Assembly (NCBI RefSeq): GCF_026262505.1
Contig: NC_067205.1
Span: 1 to 64,000, forward strand
Reading direction: 5' to 3'
DNA: 64,000 nt
DNA from: Trichomonas vaginalis G3
Lineage: Eukaryota; Parabasalia; Trichomonadida; Trichomonadidae
The position numbers and the translations under genes are program-made. Positions within the stretch are counted from its first letter, which is position 1; every line of letters begins with the position of its first letter. A model generated the notes under the pieces. The model saw nothing but the letters and a program-made list of their open reading frames with translations. It searched no databases and had not been told where the DNA came from. Shown here one piece after another: positions 55,201 to 63,364 of the stretch.

Positions 55201-56929
55201 CATGATGGCTGCTTATATGTTTGAGTTCAGTAGTGTTGTTGCAATGAATTTGGCTGCTTGTCATTTTTCTGGTTATGGAGTTGCAAGATATAATGGAGAA
55301 CAACTATTAAATATTGCTCAAGAATGGCAGAATAACGGTATAATTAATTATAAAGCTGTTAGATACGGAAATTCCACATTAAATGTACAAGCTTTCTCTA
55401 TTATGACAAGTGAAGAATTAGCAGGAGTTCCTCCTGAACATTGCGTTTTTGGAGAAAATCCAAAGAATTCTCATGATGTCTACAGATGTTGGAATCCTGA
55501 TTTGTTGACAACTTACGTACAAACGGAGATCAAATCAATGATCTTTAAATATAAGAATGAAAAGATTCCTATATACGCAAATGACACAAGATTAACTCAA
55601 TTGTGGCATGCCCATATTATACATTTGTTTGAAATGTATTATAACGATTTGTTCTCTAAGATTGTACCGAAAATGACTGTCTCTTTGAACAAGGATAAGC
55701 CAGCAATCATAGGAGGTGCTTTCGCTATTTTGTTTGTTGGTTTAATTTTCGAAGCAGTAATTTTGGGACTTTTAAGTAGTTCTGAAAATCGTCAAAAATT
55801 TGCTTTGAGATTGTTATTGCATTGTCCAGGAAATATTGTTATAACTAACCCATATTTGGCACAGCTTTTAGCAGGAAACTTCAAAGACAGAAGGAACGAA
55901 ACATCAACAGGTGATGCAGAGTTTTATGAAGTTTTAGTTAAAGATATGCCTGATGCAATTTTGATGTTGGATATGACAGGAAAAATTTTATCTTCTAACA
56001 ATTCAATTGAGAGAATTTTCGGTATCAAAAACGAAGATATTGTTAATCATTCTGTTATTGAATTTGGAAATGATTTTAGAAATGGAAATCCATTCTCTTT
56101 GATCGAAACAAAGAAACAATTGACAAGTGAAGATGATTTCGAAGTTTGCCAAGTCTACAAGAAGAAGGATGAAAGCGAAGTCCATGTCAATCTTACATTC
56201 ACTGTTTTGAACCAAAACATTATTGTTACAATGAGAGATGACACACAAACAGTGATGTACAATATATTGATTCAAGATGAACGTACAAAAAGTGACAGAA
56301 TGTTAGCATCAATTTTGCCACCGAGGTTAGTTGTAAGAGTTCAAGCCGGAGAAAAGAATATCAACTTCGCAGTACAAAGTATTACTGTTGTATTCATGGA
56401 TATCGTTAGTTTTACTCCTTGGTGTGGAAGTTTGCCTGCATCAACTGTTATGGCGGCTTTGAACAGAATTTTCAAAGAATACGACTCAATTTGTGCCATG
56501 CATACAACAATGACAAAGATTAAATGCATCGGTGATTGTTATATGGGAGCAGGAGGTATCTTTGCTGATGTTAATCAACCTGCTTTGCATGCAAAAGATG
56601 TCGTTGAATTCGGTTTGGAATGTATCGAAGGTTTGGAAAGAGTCAATGAAGAAATCAACCAGAAATTGCAGATAAGAGTTGGTGTAAACACTGGTGGTCC
56701 TATTGTTGCTGGTGTTTTGGGAACAGATAAGCCAACATTCGAAATACTTGGCCCTGCAATTAACATGGCCCAACAAATGGAACATCACGGTGTTCCAATG
56801 AAAGTTCACGTAAGCAGAGCTGTCTATGAATTGATTTACGGCGGACCTTTTGATATCAAAGAGAGAGGTGAAGTCGAAATTAAGAATGGCCCTGTAGTTA
56901 CTTATCTCATTGAAAAGAAGAAGAATTAA
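52202..56929 (+). CDS. Multi-membrane class III adenylyl cyclase with PAS domain
   Basis: 1575 residues, intact. After a Ser-rich N-terminus, many hydrophobic segments (about 60-360 and again near 640-670) flank a long helical cytosolic region. Further membrane segments lie near 860, 960 and 1180. A PAS-like domain follows at ~1240-1350 (MPDAILMLDMTGKILSSNNS), a signalling helix (DERTKSDRMLASILPPRLV) and a C-terminal class III catalytic domain (~1390-1565). The metal Asp residues are D1400 (FMDIVSFT) and D1445 (IGDCYM). The base-selecting pair is K1441 and E1514 (Lys with an acidic residue, so ATP-type). N1521 of the VNxAxR motif is present, but the transition-state Arg position is Gln (Q1525). 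This PAS-plus-cyclase layout is a large trichomonad family thought to act in signal sensing. Confidence 0.93.
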   Translation: MSSENQYYHLLNMILQNPSSTTTSSSFGSNSMRSLDVSSRYMGMIQLSLYKKMRNNFFILFDYVTTASPPYYFLHVIFSIWRILQFFGPSFCTRYYSFWGKDTTMSTVNDVLSFFFSIVPASFHDVATPYFMLIFSCLFIVFYIFIIICAQVYSKQAKLPKVVPPILTVFFGTAGYILPPIACEMAAETIGRMIYNKHEYVNAMNIIGIILVVFTVSVYVWLVAAIYSVTITFRPDSLQTIVPSVQVSVILVTLTLYTITGVASELSLYPRVVFTLLGAVVYLSTLFATNQYGGFVVIGYKKAIFASSISGIILLCICVIFELVNTHGKEYVILAILALWIIIYFVCNFYLEHETSKSLIILDEIEESPDRFTELIKSKNHFSNVVIAGFRYAHPLCLSWKIYKAGIEHWPKDIKIWLSFSKFIAIYPAETQQLDWVANNIMQNKLKGSLAKHTLQQIQTIIRQREANLIPELKSKLDKIGKQVQATKHKVRYIWDLIIQGNVHELESVVHRAYIAIDNCEAEFQHLIRMFPNSRFVARSYSRFLRDVVADFAEYNKWKQNVMLLQRGVSVIPDQTHEFGLRAFPLLPQVIDYSEDDQMNANILTENTLTQEIEPEDEHLETDTDLRMSVRESINDLSIPAYRTARIVFILLFLICFLLPVVVLAAIIPKNIQSITKPLNFMEKISYIRAQIFQVVGLTHHLIVEEVASMPPLQLYDEPAPVHFGGTADTRKQLKYVTDLLVQRTQDLSEVMSFKPGNENMEKVRGYMYKNDVKFTTYTNDPTQPGTTEQVSVQHGIMQFSVLVTDLLKKDHFENRTLSEREIVTIISNTRVLTEDLSAALKYLTKYIIETDDSLIELTKYIMIFGSAFIFIVYMIAAYFIVKEIAHDKMAIYRAIASLPKYVVSRVADSFKVLKKDESNNSKSINSTTKDDELNKQEENMLKIFSTSSESDSSSTSDSITIIVCVTFLMLTNIASICVLGSFIIKIGKAMTLSSPQIDYMMAAYMFEFSSVVAMNLAACHFSGYGVARYNGEQLLNIAQEWQNNGIINYKAVRYGNSTLNVQAFSIMTSEELAGVPPEHCVFGENPKNSHDVYRCWNPDLLTTYVQTEIKSMIFKYKNEKIPIYANDTRLTQLWHAHIIHLFEMYYNDLFSKIVPKMTVSLNKDKPAIIGGAFAILFVGLIFEAVILGLLSSSENRQKFALRLLLHCPGNIVITNPYLAQLLAGNFKDRRNETSTGDAEFYEVLVKDMPDAILMLDMTGKILSSNNSIERIFGIKNEDIVNHSVIEFGNDFRNGNPFSLIETKKQLTSEDDFEVCQVYKKKDESEVHVNLTFTVLNQNIIVTMRDDTQTVMYNILIQDERTKSDRMLASILPPRLVVRVQAGEKNINFAVQSITVVFMDIVSFTPWCGSLPASTVMAALNRIFKEYDSICAMHTTMTKIKCIGDCYMGAGGIFADVNQPALHAKDVVEFGLECIEGLERVNEEINQKLQIRVGVNTGGPIVAGVLGTDKPTFEILGPAINMAQQMEHHGVPMKVHVSRAVYELIYGGPFDIKERGEVEIKNGPVVTYLIEKKKN

Positions 56930-57285
56930 TTTAATTTTTAATTTTTTTTTGTTTTAAACTAAATCTTTGCAAATTCTTATCTATTTATCTTTCTGTTACC
57001 TAATCTTTGGTATTATTTGGTGTTATTACTAAACCAAAGTGCCATTATCAAATATTCGAAATTTAATTCTTGAATATGAAATTGATTGACTTGACATTAG
57101 AAAGTTATTTTATATTGTGAGAAAATCCTGATATACTGATTAGCGTAAAGATCAATTAATGTATAAAATTTGCATAAATTGTTCAGATATTGTCCAATCG
57201 GTTTGAGCATAAGACTTCTATGAACAGTTAAATACATCTACATTAGTTTTAATGCAAAAATTTAGATGTAAGAGATATAAAAGTG
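56930..57285. other. Short intergenic promoter region
   Basis: AT-rich; ends in AAAAGTGTCA directly before ATG 57289. Confidence 0.4.
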
Positions 57286-57291
57286 TCAATG
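57286..57291 (+). promoter_or_regulatory. TCA-ATG initiator junction (NAPE-PLD-like gene)
   Basis: AAAAGTGTCA ends exactly at the base before ATG 57289. The sequence combines the recurrent AAAAGTG motif with the TCA-ATG junction. Confidence 0.4.
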
Positions 57292-58299
57292 ACTTTCTTC
57301 TCGAATTGCGGACTTTCTCCAGAGCAATTAAGCACATATAACACATTACATCATAAAGAAGATCACTTTATTAATAATGATGGAGAACCACAGGCTCCAG
57401 AAATGCGTGGAACTGGCTTTAAAACAACAATAAAATTCTTTACATCCAGAGATGTTACAACAGCATTACCTCATCGTGACCCAACACCTGATTTCGAACT
57501 TGGAAATGGTATCCGCGATTGGTGGATAGGTCATGCCACAAATTTAATTCAAATAAATGACAAATTTATGCTGACAGATCCAATTTTCGACAAATACGCA
57601 TCTCCTATACCAGGAACAATCAAAAGGCAAACACCTCCTGCATGCGAAATTGAAAAATTACCAAAAATTTCATTTGTTTTAGTCAGCCATTGCCATTGGG
57701 ACCATTTGAACAAATATTCCATCAAAAAATTGGCCCAACTGAATCCTGATTGCAAGTTCTTTGCTCCTTTAAACGTAGGAAAGATGATGGTCGATTGGGG
57801 CATCAAAAACGTTACAGAGTTCGATTGGAGAACACATTTAGTTGTAGATGATATCGATTTTACATGTTTTCCATCTCATCACGGAAGCGCTCGCTGGGGA
57901 AATGACCAAAATCGAACTCTTTGGTGCAGCTGGATGATTACATCAGGAAACTGCAGTATCTATTACACAGGAGACACAGCCATTGGCCCACACTTCAAAG
58001 AAATAAAGGAAACTCTTGGAAGGGGTCCAGATCTTTTCATTGTAGGCATTGGACCACAGAATCCACCAGAGATGATGAGAGCTGTACACATGGATGGAAA
58101 GGACACACGGGAGATGGCCAAACTCTTAGAACCAGTGAGAGTTGTTCCAATGCACTATGGAACGTTCCCTCTTGGTTTTGAAACTGAAAAAACTGATTTA
58201 CAAATCTTCATGGACCACGCAGAGCCAGAAAAAGCTATTGTTATTGATATCGGAGGCCGTGTTGATTGGAACGGCCAAGTTTTTGTTAAAGGAGCTTGA
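57289..58299 (+). CDS. NAPE-PLD-like metallo-beta-lactamase-fold hydrolase
   Basis: 336 residues from ATG 57289 (a GTG two codons earlier is open but unlikely). The fold's dinuclear zinc motif HxHxDH is SHCHWDHLN (H134, H136, D138, H139). Downstream are the HHGSARWG / RTLWCSW block, GDTAIGP with the bridging Asp (about D229) and MHYGTFPLG with a late His. The HWS-R-x-WCSW-type block and the final MHYGTF resemble N-acyl-phosphatidylethanolamine-hydrolysing phospholipase D, which releases N-acylethanolamines from membrane phospholipid. No signal peptide. It could also act on another lipid or phosphodiester; the substrate is inferred from family resemblance. Confidence 0.85.
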   Translation: MTFFSNCGLSPEQLSTYNTLHHKEDHFINNDGEPQAPEMRGTGFKTTIKFFTSRDVTTALPHRDPTPDFELGNGIRDWWIGHATNLIQINDKFMLTDPIFDKYASPIPGTIKRQTPPACEIEKLPKISFVLVSHCHWDHLNKYSIKKLAQLNPDCKFFAPLNVGKMMVDWGIKNVTEFDWRTHLVVDDIDFTCFPSHHGSARWGNDQNRTLWCSWMITSGNCSIYYTGDTAIGPHFKEIKETLGRGPDLFIVGIGPQNPPEMMRAVHMDGKDTREMAKLLEPVRVVPMHYGTFPLGFETEKTDLQIFMDHAEPEKAIVIDIGGRVDWNGQVFVKGA

Positions 58300-58782
58300 A
58301 AATACTATGAATAAAATATACTGTTTAAGAATTATTTCATATACTTGGTTTTCATAAAAAAAAATTGATGATTTTTGAAAAAATTTAATTAAATTTTTTA
58401 TAAAATTCAAGGTTTTGCAAGAAATTAAGTAATTACCAAAACTTTATTCATTGAATACAGTTTTAGCATAGCAGCAAATGCTTCATAATATAACAAATTA
58501 TTGTCAATTTTGAAAGAGTAATTTGGATATCTCGTCAATTATTGAGAGCGGAGCAAAATTTGCAAAGAAAGTTTTGCTCTGCTCTCAGTAATGTACAAAA
58601 TATAGATATTATTAATTTATATTATAAATTCAGAATTTGACTTTTAATATCTTAAATTGAAGATATACCCTAGACGTCTATTGTTTTTCCAGAGATTTAT
58701 GACGATTGTTAATTAAAATCATAAAAAATGAATTTTGAATTAAAAGAAACATACAAATAAAACACAATATTTATTAACAAAA
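58300..58782. other. Spacer between convergent genes with a single hairpin
   Basis: Contains the hairpin at 58539-58591; otherwise AT-rich. Confidence 0.4.
58539..58591. repeat. 20-bp hairpin beginning ttattgagagcgg
   Basis: 58539-58558 pairs with 58572-58591 with two mismatches around a 13-base loop. It includes gagagcgg, the same first eight bases as the 2.4-kb palindromic element, followed by agcaaaatttgc. It may be a minimal relic of that family or a solitary cassette; no target duplication seen. Confidence 0.6.
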
Positions 58783-59823
58783 TCAATGAACTCCGAATTT
58801 TGCTTGATGTTTAAGCTCCGCAAGCTGTCGTTTTAGATTCATGTTATTTTGACGTGAATTTTGAAGAACAACTTCTCTTTCAGAGAGTATTTTCCTCTTC
58901 TTTTCTAATTGGGATAATAAATTAACTGTCTGGTCTTCAAATGATGGCTCATCATCGTTATCTATTACTTTAGGATTATTTTTAAGATTATTGAAGTCAT
59001 TCATAGCCTGAGTAACATAAAAACTTCCTTGAATTTTAACACTTTCAATAACGCTTTCTTTACTTCTAAGAAAACTTTCAATATTTCTTAATTTCTTTTG
59101 TAGAATTTCCATTTTAGATCGATGATGATGTTCAACATTCTTAAGTTCAAGCTGATATCTGTAGTCCATACTAGTGATTGTTGTAAGCTTTTCTTTCTGT
59201 AAAAATCTAAATTGATTTTCATTGTGCTCTAATTCATCAATACATTTGGATAATTTCATCTTGTTTTGACGTAGATTCTCGTGCCTTTCATTTCCAAGCT
59301 GAATAAGAGTCTTTTGTAGCTCTTGTTTTCTTGCTTCAAAAATTACGTCTCCTTCATTAACAGTATTTACGCGAAGCTCTTCTTTTGATAAACTAGTAAG
59401 TCTTTTTGTTAAGCTTTTATTAAATTCCGTTAATTTATTGATACGTTTTTGAATTGATGCAATTTTAGCATTTGTTTGCATGTAATACTTTTGATTTATT
59501 TCTGTCATTCGTTGCTGAAATGCATCCTGCATAAATCTAATGTTTTGATCATGAATTTTTTGTAATTCGGCAATTTCGAGTGTTTTTATAGAATTTTGAC
59601 GAGAAGATAATGTTCCAAAAGCAGATTCAATACGTAATTTCTTTCCTTTGAGTTCTTGATCGATTAATCCGCATTGTTGATCGATTATATTGATTTTATC
59701 TTTTAATTCGTTTATTTTTGATGTATAAGAATTGCTTAAATTCCTAAATCGCTCGATTTCGTCATCCATAATAGTAAGTTCACGTTGAATTCTAAATCTA
59801 ATGCTATCAATTTGTCTATTCAT
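58783..59823 (-). CDS. Long coiled-coil protein, unknown function
   Basis: 346 residues, almost wholly predicted helix with heptad-like Leu/Ile spacing and very high Lys/Glu/Gln/Asn content; short breaks occur near residues 150 and 275 (DNDDEPSFED). No signal peptide or membrane segment. Such proteins in flagellates are often cytoskeletal or centrosome/axoneme-associated, but nothing here is specific. TGTCACTTTT lies ~40 bases upstream on the minus strand, matching the initiator consensus. The frame is intact. Confidence 0.75.
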   Translation of the reverse strand: MNRQIDSIRFRIQRELTIMDDEIERFRNLSNSYTSKINELKDKINIIDQQCGLIDQELKGKKLRIESAFGTLSSRQNSIKTLEIAELQKIHDQNIRFMQDAFQQRMTEINQKYYMQTNAKIASIQKRINKLTEFNKSLTKRLTSLSKEELRVNTVNEGDVIFEARKQELQKTLIQLGNERHENLRQNKMKLSKCIDELEHNENQFRFLQKEKLTTITSMDYRYQLELKNVEHHHRSKMEILQKKLRNIESFLRSKESVIESVKIQGSFYVTQAMNDFNNLKNNPKVIDNDDEPSFEDQTVNLLSQLEKKRKILSEREVVLQNSRQNNMNLKRQLAELKHQAKFGVH

Positions 59824-59886
59824 GACTTTTTTTAGAAAAAAATTTAAAACTGGAAAAGTGACAAATGATTTTTGCCGTTTTGCACC

Positions 59887-60615
59887 ATGAAATAATTTCT
59901 GATAAATATTTCAGACGATAAAAAGAAAATATTTGGTCTTGTAAAAAAAAAAGAAAAAAAAACTTTGGTTCATCATCATGGTGCTAAAGCTGATCAACTC
60001 AAATTAGAAGATCTTAGTGATCAATCACTCCCACCGCATACGCACCTAAATGAGAAAGGAATTGTTGTTTGTGATTGGGGATATTTTGGAGATGAACCAG
60101 CCACTTATAGAGGATGTTGGAAATGTTTCAAATCATGTTTAGTTAATGCTTTTTGCGATTATCCAGGTTATTGTAAATGTAGTCCCGGATATATCGGTGA
60201 TGGCATCACAAAATGTTCTCCTCCTGTACCAGATGTAATCGGCTATTACTCAAATTCTATCAGATATTTCAGAAAAGGCGATAAACTTGCATTTCGTTAC
60301 ATGGGTGTTATTGACCACGTTCATATCGAACGAGGATTCTGTAAAATCGGTAACATTATAATTGAAGCAGATTATGCACGTAATGGTGTGATTAATTGTA
60401 CAATACCAATTGATATTACAAACGAGTTTGTTGCTTCAGTCTCTTTTGATGCTGTTTCTTGGTCTCAACCAATATTAATACCAAATATTCAAGATATCAG
60501 ATCTGATCCAAGAAGAAACTTTTATTTATTGTTAATTTCTTCTTTACTCTCTTTAATTTTAGTTCTTATCTACATTCTATACATTAACACTCACAAAAAC
60601 AGAAAGCTTGAATAA
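59887..60615 (+). pseudogene. EGF-like single-pass membrane protein with a stop at codon 3
   Basis: ATG 59887 is followed by AAA and an in-frame TAA (59893-59895); after it the same frame is open to TAA 60613-60615. The reading includes an A-rich Lys segment, HHHGAKADQ, a conserved-looking region with an EGF-like Cys motif (CWKCFKSC...CDYPGYCKCSPGYIGDGITKC), a ~100-residue beta-rich domain and a membrane segment near the end (FYLLLISSLLSLILVLIYILYI) with a short basic tail. Without the early stop the product would be ~240 residues. A TTG at 59965 is the only later initiator-like codon before the domain. Either the stop is a mutation or the gene starts elsewhere. Confidence 0.55.
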
Positions 60616-60803
60616 AATATAATGTAATAATACTTATTTTTCTCATAAATTTTAAGGGTGCCCTATAACGATAATGTAAACATCACAAAATTAACCTTAT
60701 TAGAACTCGAATGTATGGATTATCCAGATTCTAGTTCTCAATATAATAGCCTTAAATAGTTAAGAAAACACTTTAAATTCATGATGTTTGTAAAAATAAG
60801 TGT
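60616..60803. other. Spacer between convergent genes
   Basis: Nothing recognised. Confidence 0.3.
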
Positions 60804-61848
60804 TTATGATCTACTTAAATTAATTAAACATTCAAGAGAAAAATTAAATGAAAGAAGATCTTCAAAAACAAAGTTTTTCTTATTTTTACTTCTAAATAAA
60901 ATAAGTTCAAATGAAAATGGAAATTCTGCTTCACATTTTCCTAATGAAAGTAATGAAAGTGTAAGATCAAAAGAACTATTTCGCATTTCATTTGTATAAA
61001 CTGAAGCATCATAACTACTTGCAGTCAAAACATCTCCAGTACAGTTTATAACTGTTATAATACCACGATAATCTGCACTAAAAGTATTATCTGCTTTGTT
61101 TTTTAAGAAAATACATTCTGAAACAGTAACATTTGATGAATAAGAAGAATGAATAAGACCTAAATAATAATTACTAGTATAACATGAGTTGTTTCTGAAT
61201 AAAGATCTTTTCAAAAATGAATCAGGTGTTTCATAATGACACATGCAAACTAAATCTGATTCATGATTATCATTAGAAATGAAACAACAATAGTTAATAT
61301 TAACTGGACTATAATAAAAAGAATAACCAGCACAGCTTTCACATCTTGTTTTAGTGTTGTTTGTAGAAATTAGACTTTGTAATCCGTAGTTATGATATAT
61401 ACTGGAAAATCCAGTGTAATCATGACCGCATTGATAGAGAGAACTTAAATTTACAAGATTTTTGTTTGTATTTGTTTGAACATCTGTGTATGAATGTTTT
61501 CCATTGCCTGGTGTGTAGCATTTAAATGAACAGAATCGGTCTTGAACAATAGAACTAGAACATGAGAAGTAGATGCAGCCACCGTCTCCTGAAGAGCGAG
61601 TAATATTACTGTATGTACAGATAGAATGGAGTAATTTGATAGAATCCTTTGCGCAATTAATAACATTGTCGGAAAAATCTTTGAAATCGGAAGAAAGTAA
61701 GAAAAAGTTTGAAGAAATAGTTGGTTTTTTGTTATCTGTGATATCAGTATAGTCTTGTGTTGGCTGGCCAAAGTATTCTTCCCATATCTCGCTCGGAACT
61801 CCAGCCTCATTGAAAGCTAGAGTTGAGCAAAGATTTTGGAGAAAAAAA
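60804..61848 (-). pseudogene. Beta-helix (Pmp-like) surface protein fragment, no ATG
   Basis: A frame is open from 61848 to TAA 60804-60806 (~348 codons). It begins FFFLQNLCSTLAFNEAGVPS after an in-frame TAA inside T runs, so the signal-like start is present but its ATG is not; a homopolymer-length error in the upstream T tracts could explain this. The body has Cys/Ser/Asn-rich beta-helix-like repeats (NVINCAKDSIKLLHSICTYS, GDGGCIYFSC, CESCAGYSFYY, CCFISNDN). It stops without an anchor, so the 3' part is missing. Related in style to 34865-35821. Confidence 0.5.
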
Positions 61849-62161
61849 AATTAAAAAAATTAAAAAAATGGAGGAACTTCCCTTTTTTGTACATCGTTGT
61901 ATAATTGAAATATCCTCCGAGAATTGTTTTCATAACTCTCACATACATACGTATATCTGAGGAAAAGGTAGTCAAGTAAAATATTCCCTTATTTGGGCAT
62001 CACAATTTTGAGGATTTCTTTGATCAAATTAGAAAGTCCTCAAAATAAAGAAAGCATTAAGCGCTTCATTCTCATTATCTGAAGCACTGAATTTTTTAAC
62101 AAAATTTAATCACTAAATGATGATTTTTTTTATTAAAATCTAACTAATATAGAATATATGT
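61849..62161. other. Intergenic, nothing recognised
   Basis: Contains AT-rich homopolymers and no gene. Confidence 0.3.
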
Positions 62162-63364
62162 TTAGTTAAGAGCGCTGTACAATCCATCGTCGGCTTTATT
62201 TGGTTCTGTGACGTAGAACAAGCCGAACAAGAATGAGAATACAGAGATGAAAGCGAAGATTGAGATAGACCAGAATGTTCCGATTGCTTTATCCAATGGA
62301 GTGAAGATCTGGATGACAGTGAAAGCACACAACCAGTTTGCTGATGATGCAATACTTGTTGCAGCCGATCTAACAGCAGATGGGAAAAGTTCTGGAACAA
62401 TGTACCACGCGACAGGACCAGTGCCGAGACCGAAGAAGAAGAGGAATCCGAAGATGGCAGCGACTGGAGCAATTTGTCCCCATTTGTATTTGACTGAGAA
62501 TCCATATAACAATGAGAAAACAACAAGGCCACCAGCACTTGTGCACCAAGCAACTCTTCTGCCGGCCCACTCAACGAACAATGAGGAGAGGAAGATTGTA
62601 ATGATCTGGGCGCTGCAGGCAATGGCTGATGCGATACCGGAATCGACTTTGATGCCTGCGTTGTTGAATAATGTTGTAAGGTTTGTAAGGATACCGTTGA
62701 TACCGCAGAATTGCTGGAAGAACATAAGAGCGATGCCAACAATAAGACCTTTGGCGTATTTCTTCTGGAAAACTGATTCTTCGTTGGTTTCTTCCTTGTC
62801 TGAAACGGCTGGTGACTCTCTGACAAACCAAATAAGTAAACCATTCAGTGCGCAAATACCGCCACCAATGATTGTTAACTCACGCCAGTTCAACCAGTTG
62901 CCGCACAGGTAAACAATGACGAGACCGATGGCAATGCCAAGATTGTTTAATGTTCCGAAGAAAGCTGTGTGATCCTTTGGCGCAATTTCGACAATATACA
63001 TTGGAACAATGGAAGAATAAGCTCCCATGACTGATCCGAGGAAAGCACGAATGACAACACCGAGCCAGAACAACTTCTTTGTCATTAAAAGCAATAAGCC
63101 CCAGAAAATTGCACCAACAACGGAAATAATGAAAGCTGTTACACGACGGCCAAAGAATTTGAGAAGAAGGTGAGAGCAGAATGGGCCAACGATAGCAATA
63201 AGTGATGAAATTGAGTTGAAAATGGTAGCTTGGAAGTCAGTTAAATTAAAATCTTTTTGAATTACAGGAACAACTGGTGATGGGTAGCCCAGGACGTAGC
63301 CAAATGTTAGGGCACCAAGCATAATTACTAGAGCTTCAAGAAGAAGAGGTCCACAATAAACCAT
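62162..63364 (-). CDS. MFS sugar transporter (SP/GLUT-like family)
   Basis: 400 residues, intact, with about 12 membrane segments in two six-helix halves. Family signatures are visible: GRR after helix 2-3 and again in the second half (EWAGRR), a RESP block before the central loop (PESPR equivalent), a QQFCGING helix (QQ-x-G-N sugar-binding motif) and GPVAWYIVPELFPSAVR (the PAWxIxPEIFP/R motif). It would carry hexoses across the plasma or lysosomal membrane. The N-terminus is short, as in trichomonad members, and no GFP-like or kinase fusions occur. Codon use is GC-richer than in nearby surface genes, suggesting strong expression. Confidence 0.93.
   Translation of the reverse strand: MVYCGPLLLEALVIMLGALTFGYVLGYPSPVVPVIQKDFNLTDFQATIFNSISSLIAIVGPFCSHLLLKFFGRRVTAFIISVVGAIFWGLLLLMTKKLFWLGVVIRAFLGSVMGAYSSIVPMYIVEIAPKDHTAFFGTLNNLGIAIGLVIVYLCGNWLNWRELTIIGGGICALNGLLIWFVRESPAVSDKEETNEESVFQKKYAKGLIVGIALMFFQQFCGINGILTNLTTLFNNAGIKVDSGIASAIACSAQIITIFLSSLFVEWAGRRVAWCTSAGGLVVFSLLYGFSVKYKWGQIAPVAAIFGFLFFFGLGTGPVAWYIVPELFPSAVRSAATSIASSANWLCAFTVIQIFTPLDKAIGTFWSISIFAFISVFSFLFGLFYVTEPNKADDGLYSALN

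Noticed and set aside
62247..62912. 221-residue plus-strand frame and several minus-strand alternative frames near 62.1-62.9 kb
   Set aside because: Shadows of the sugar transporter, whose own frame has all family motifs.
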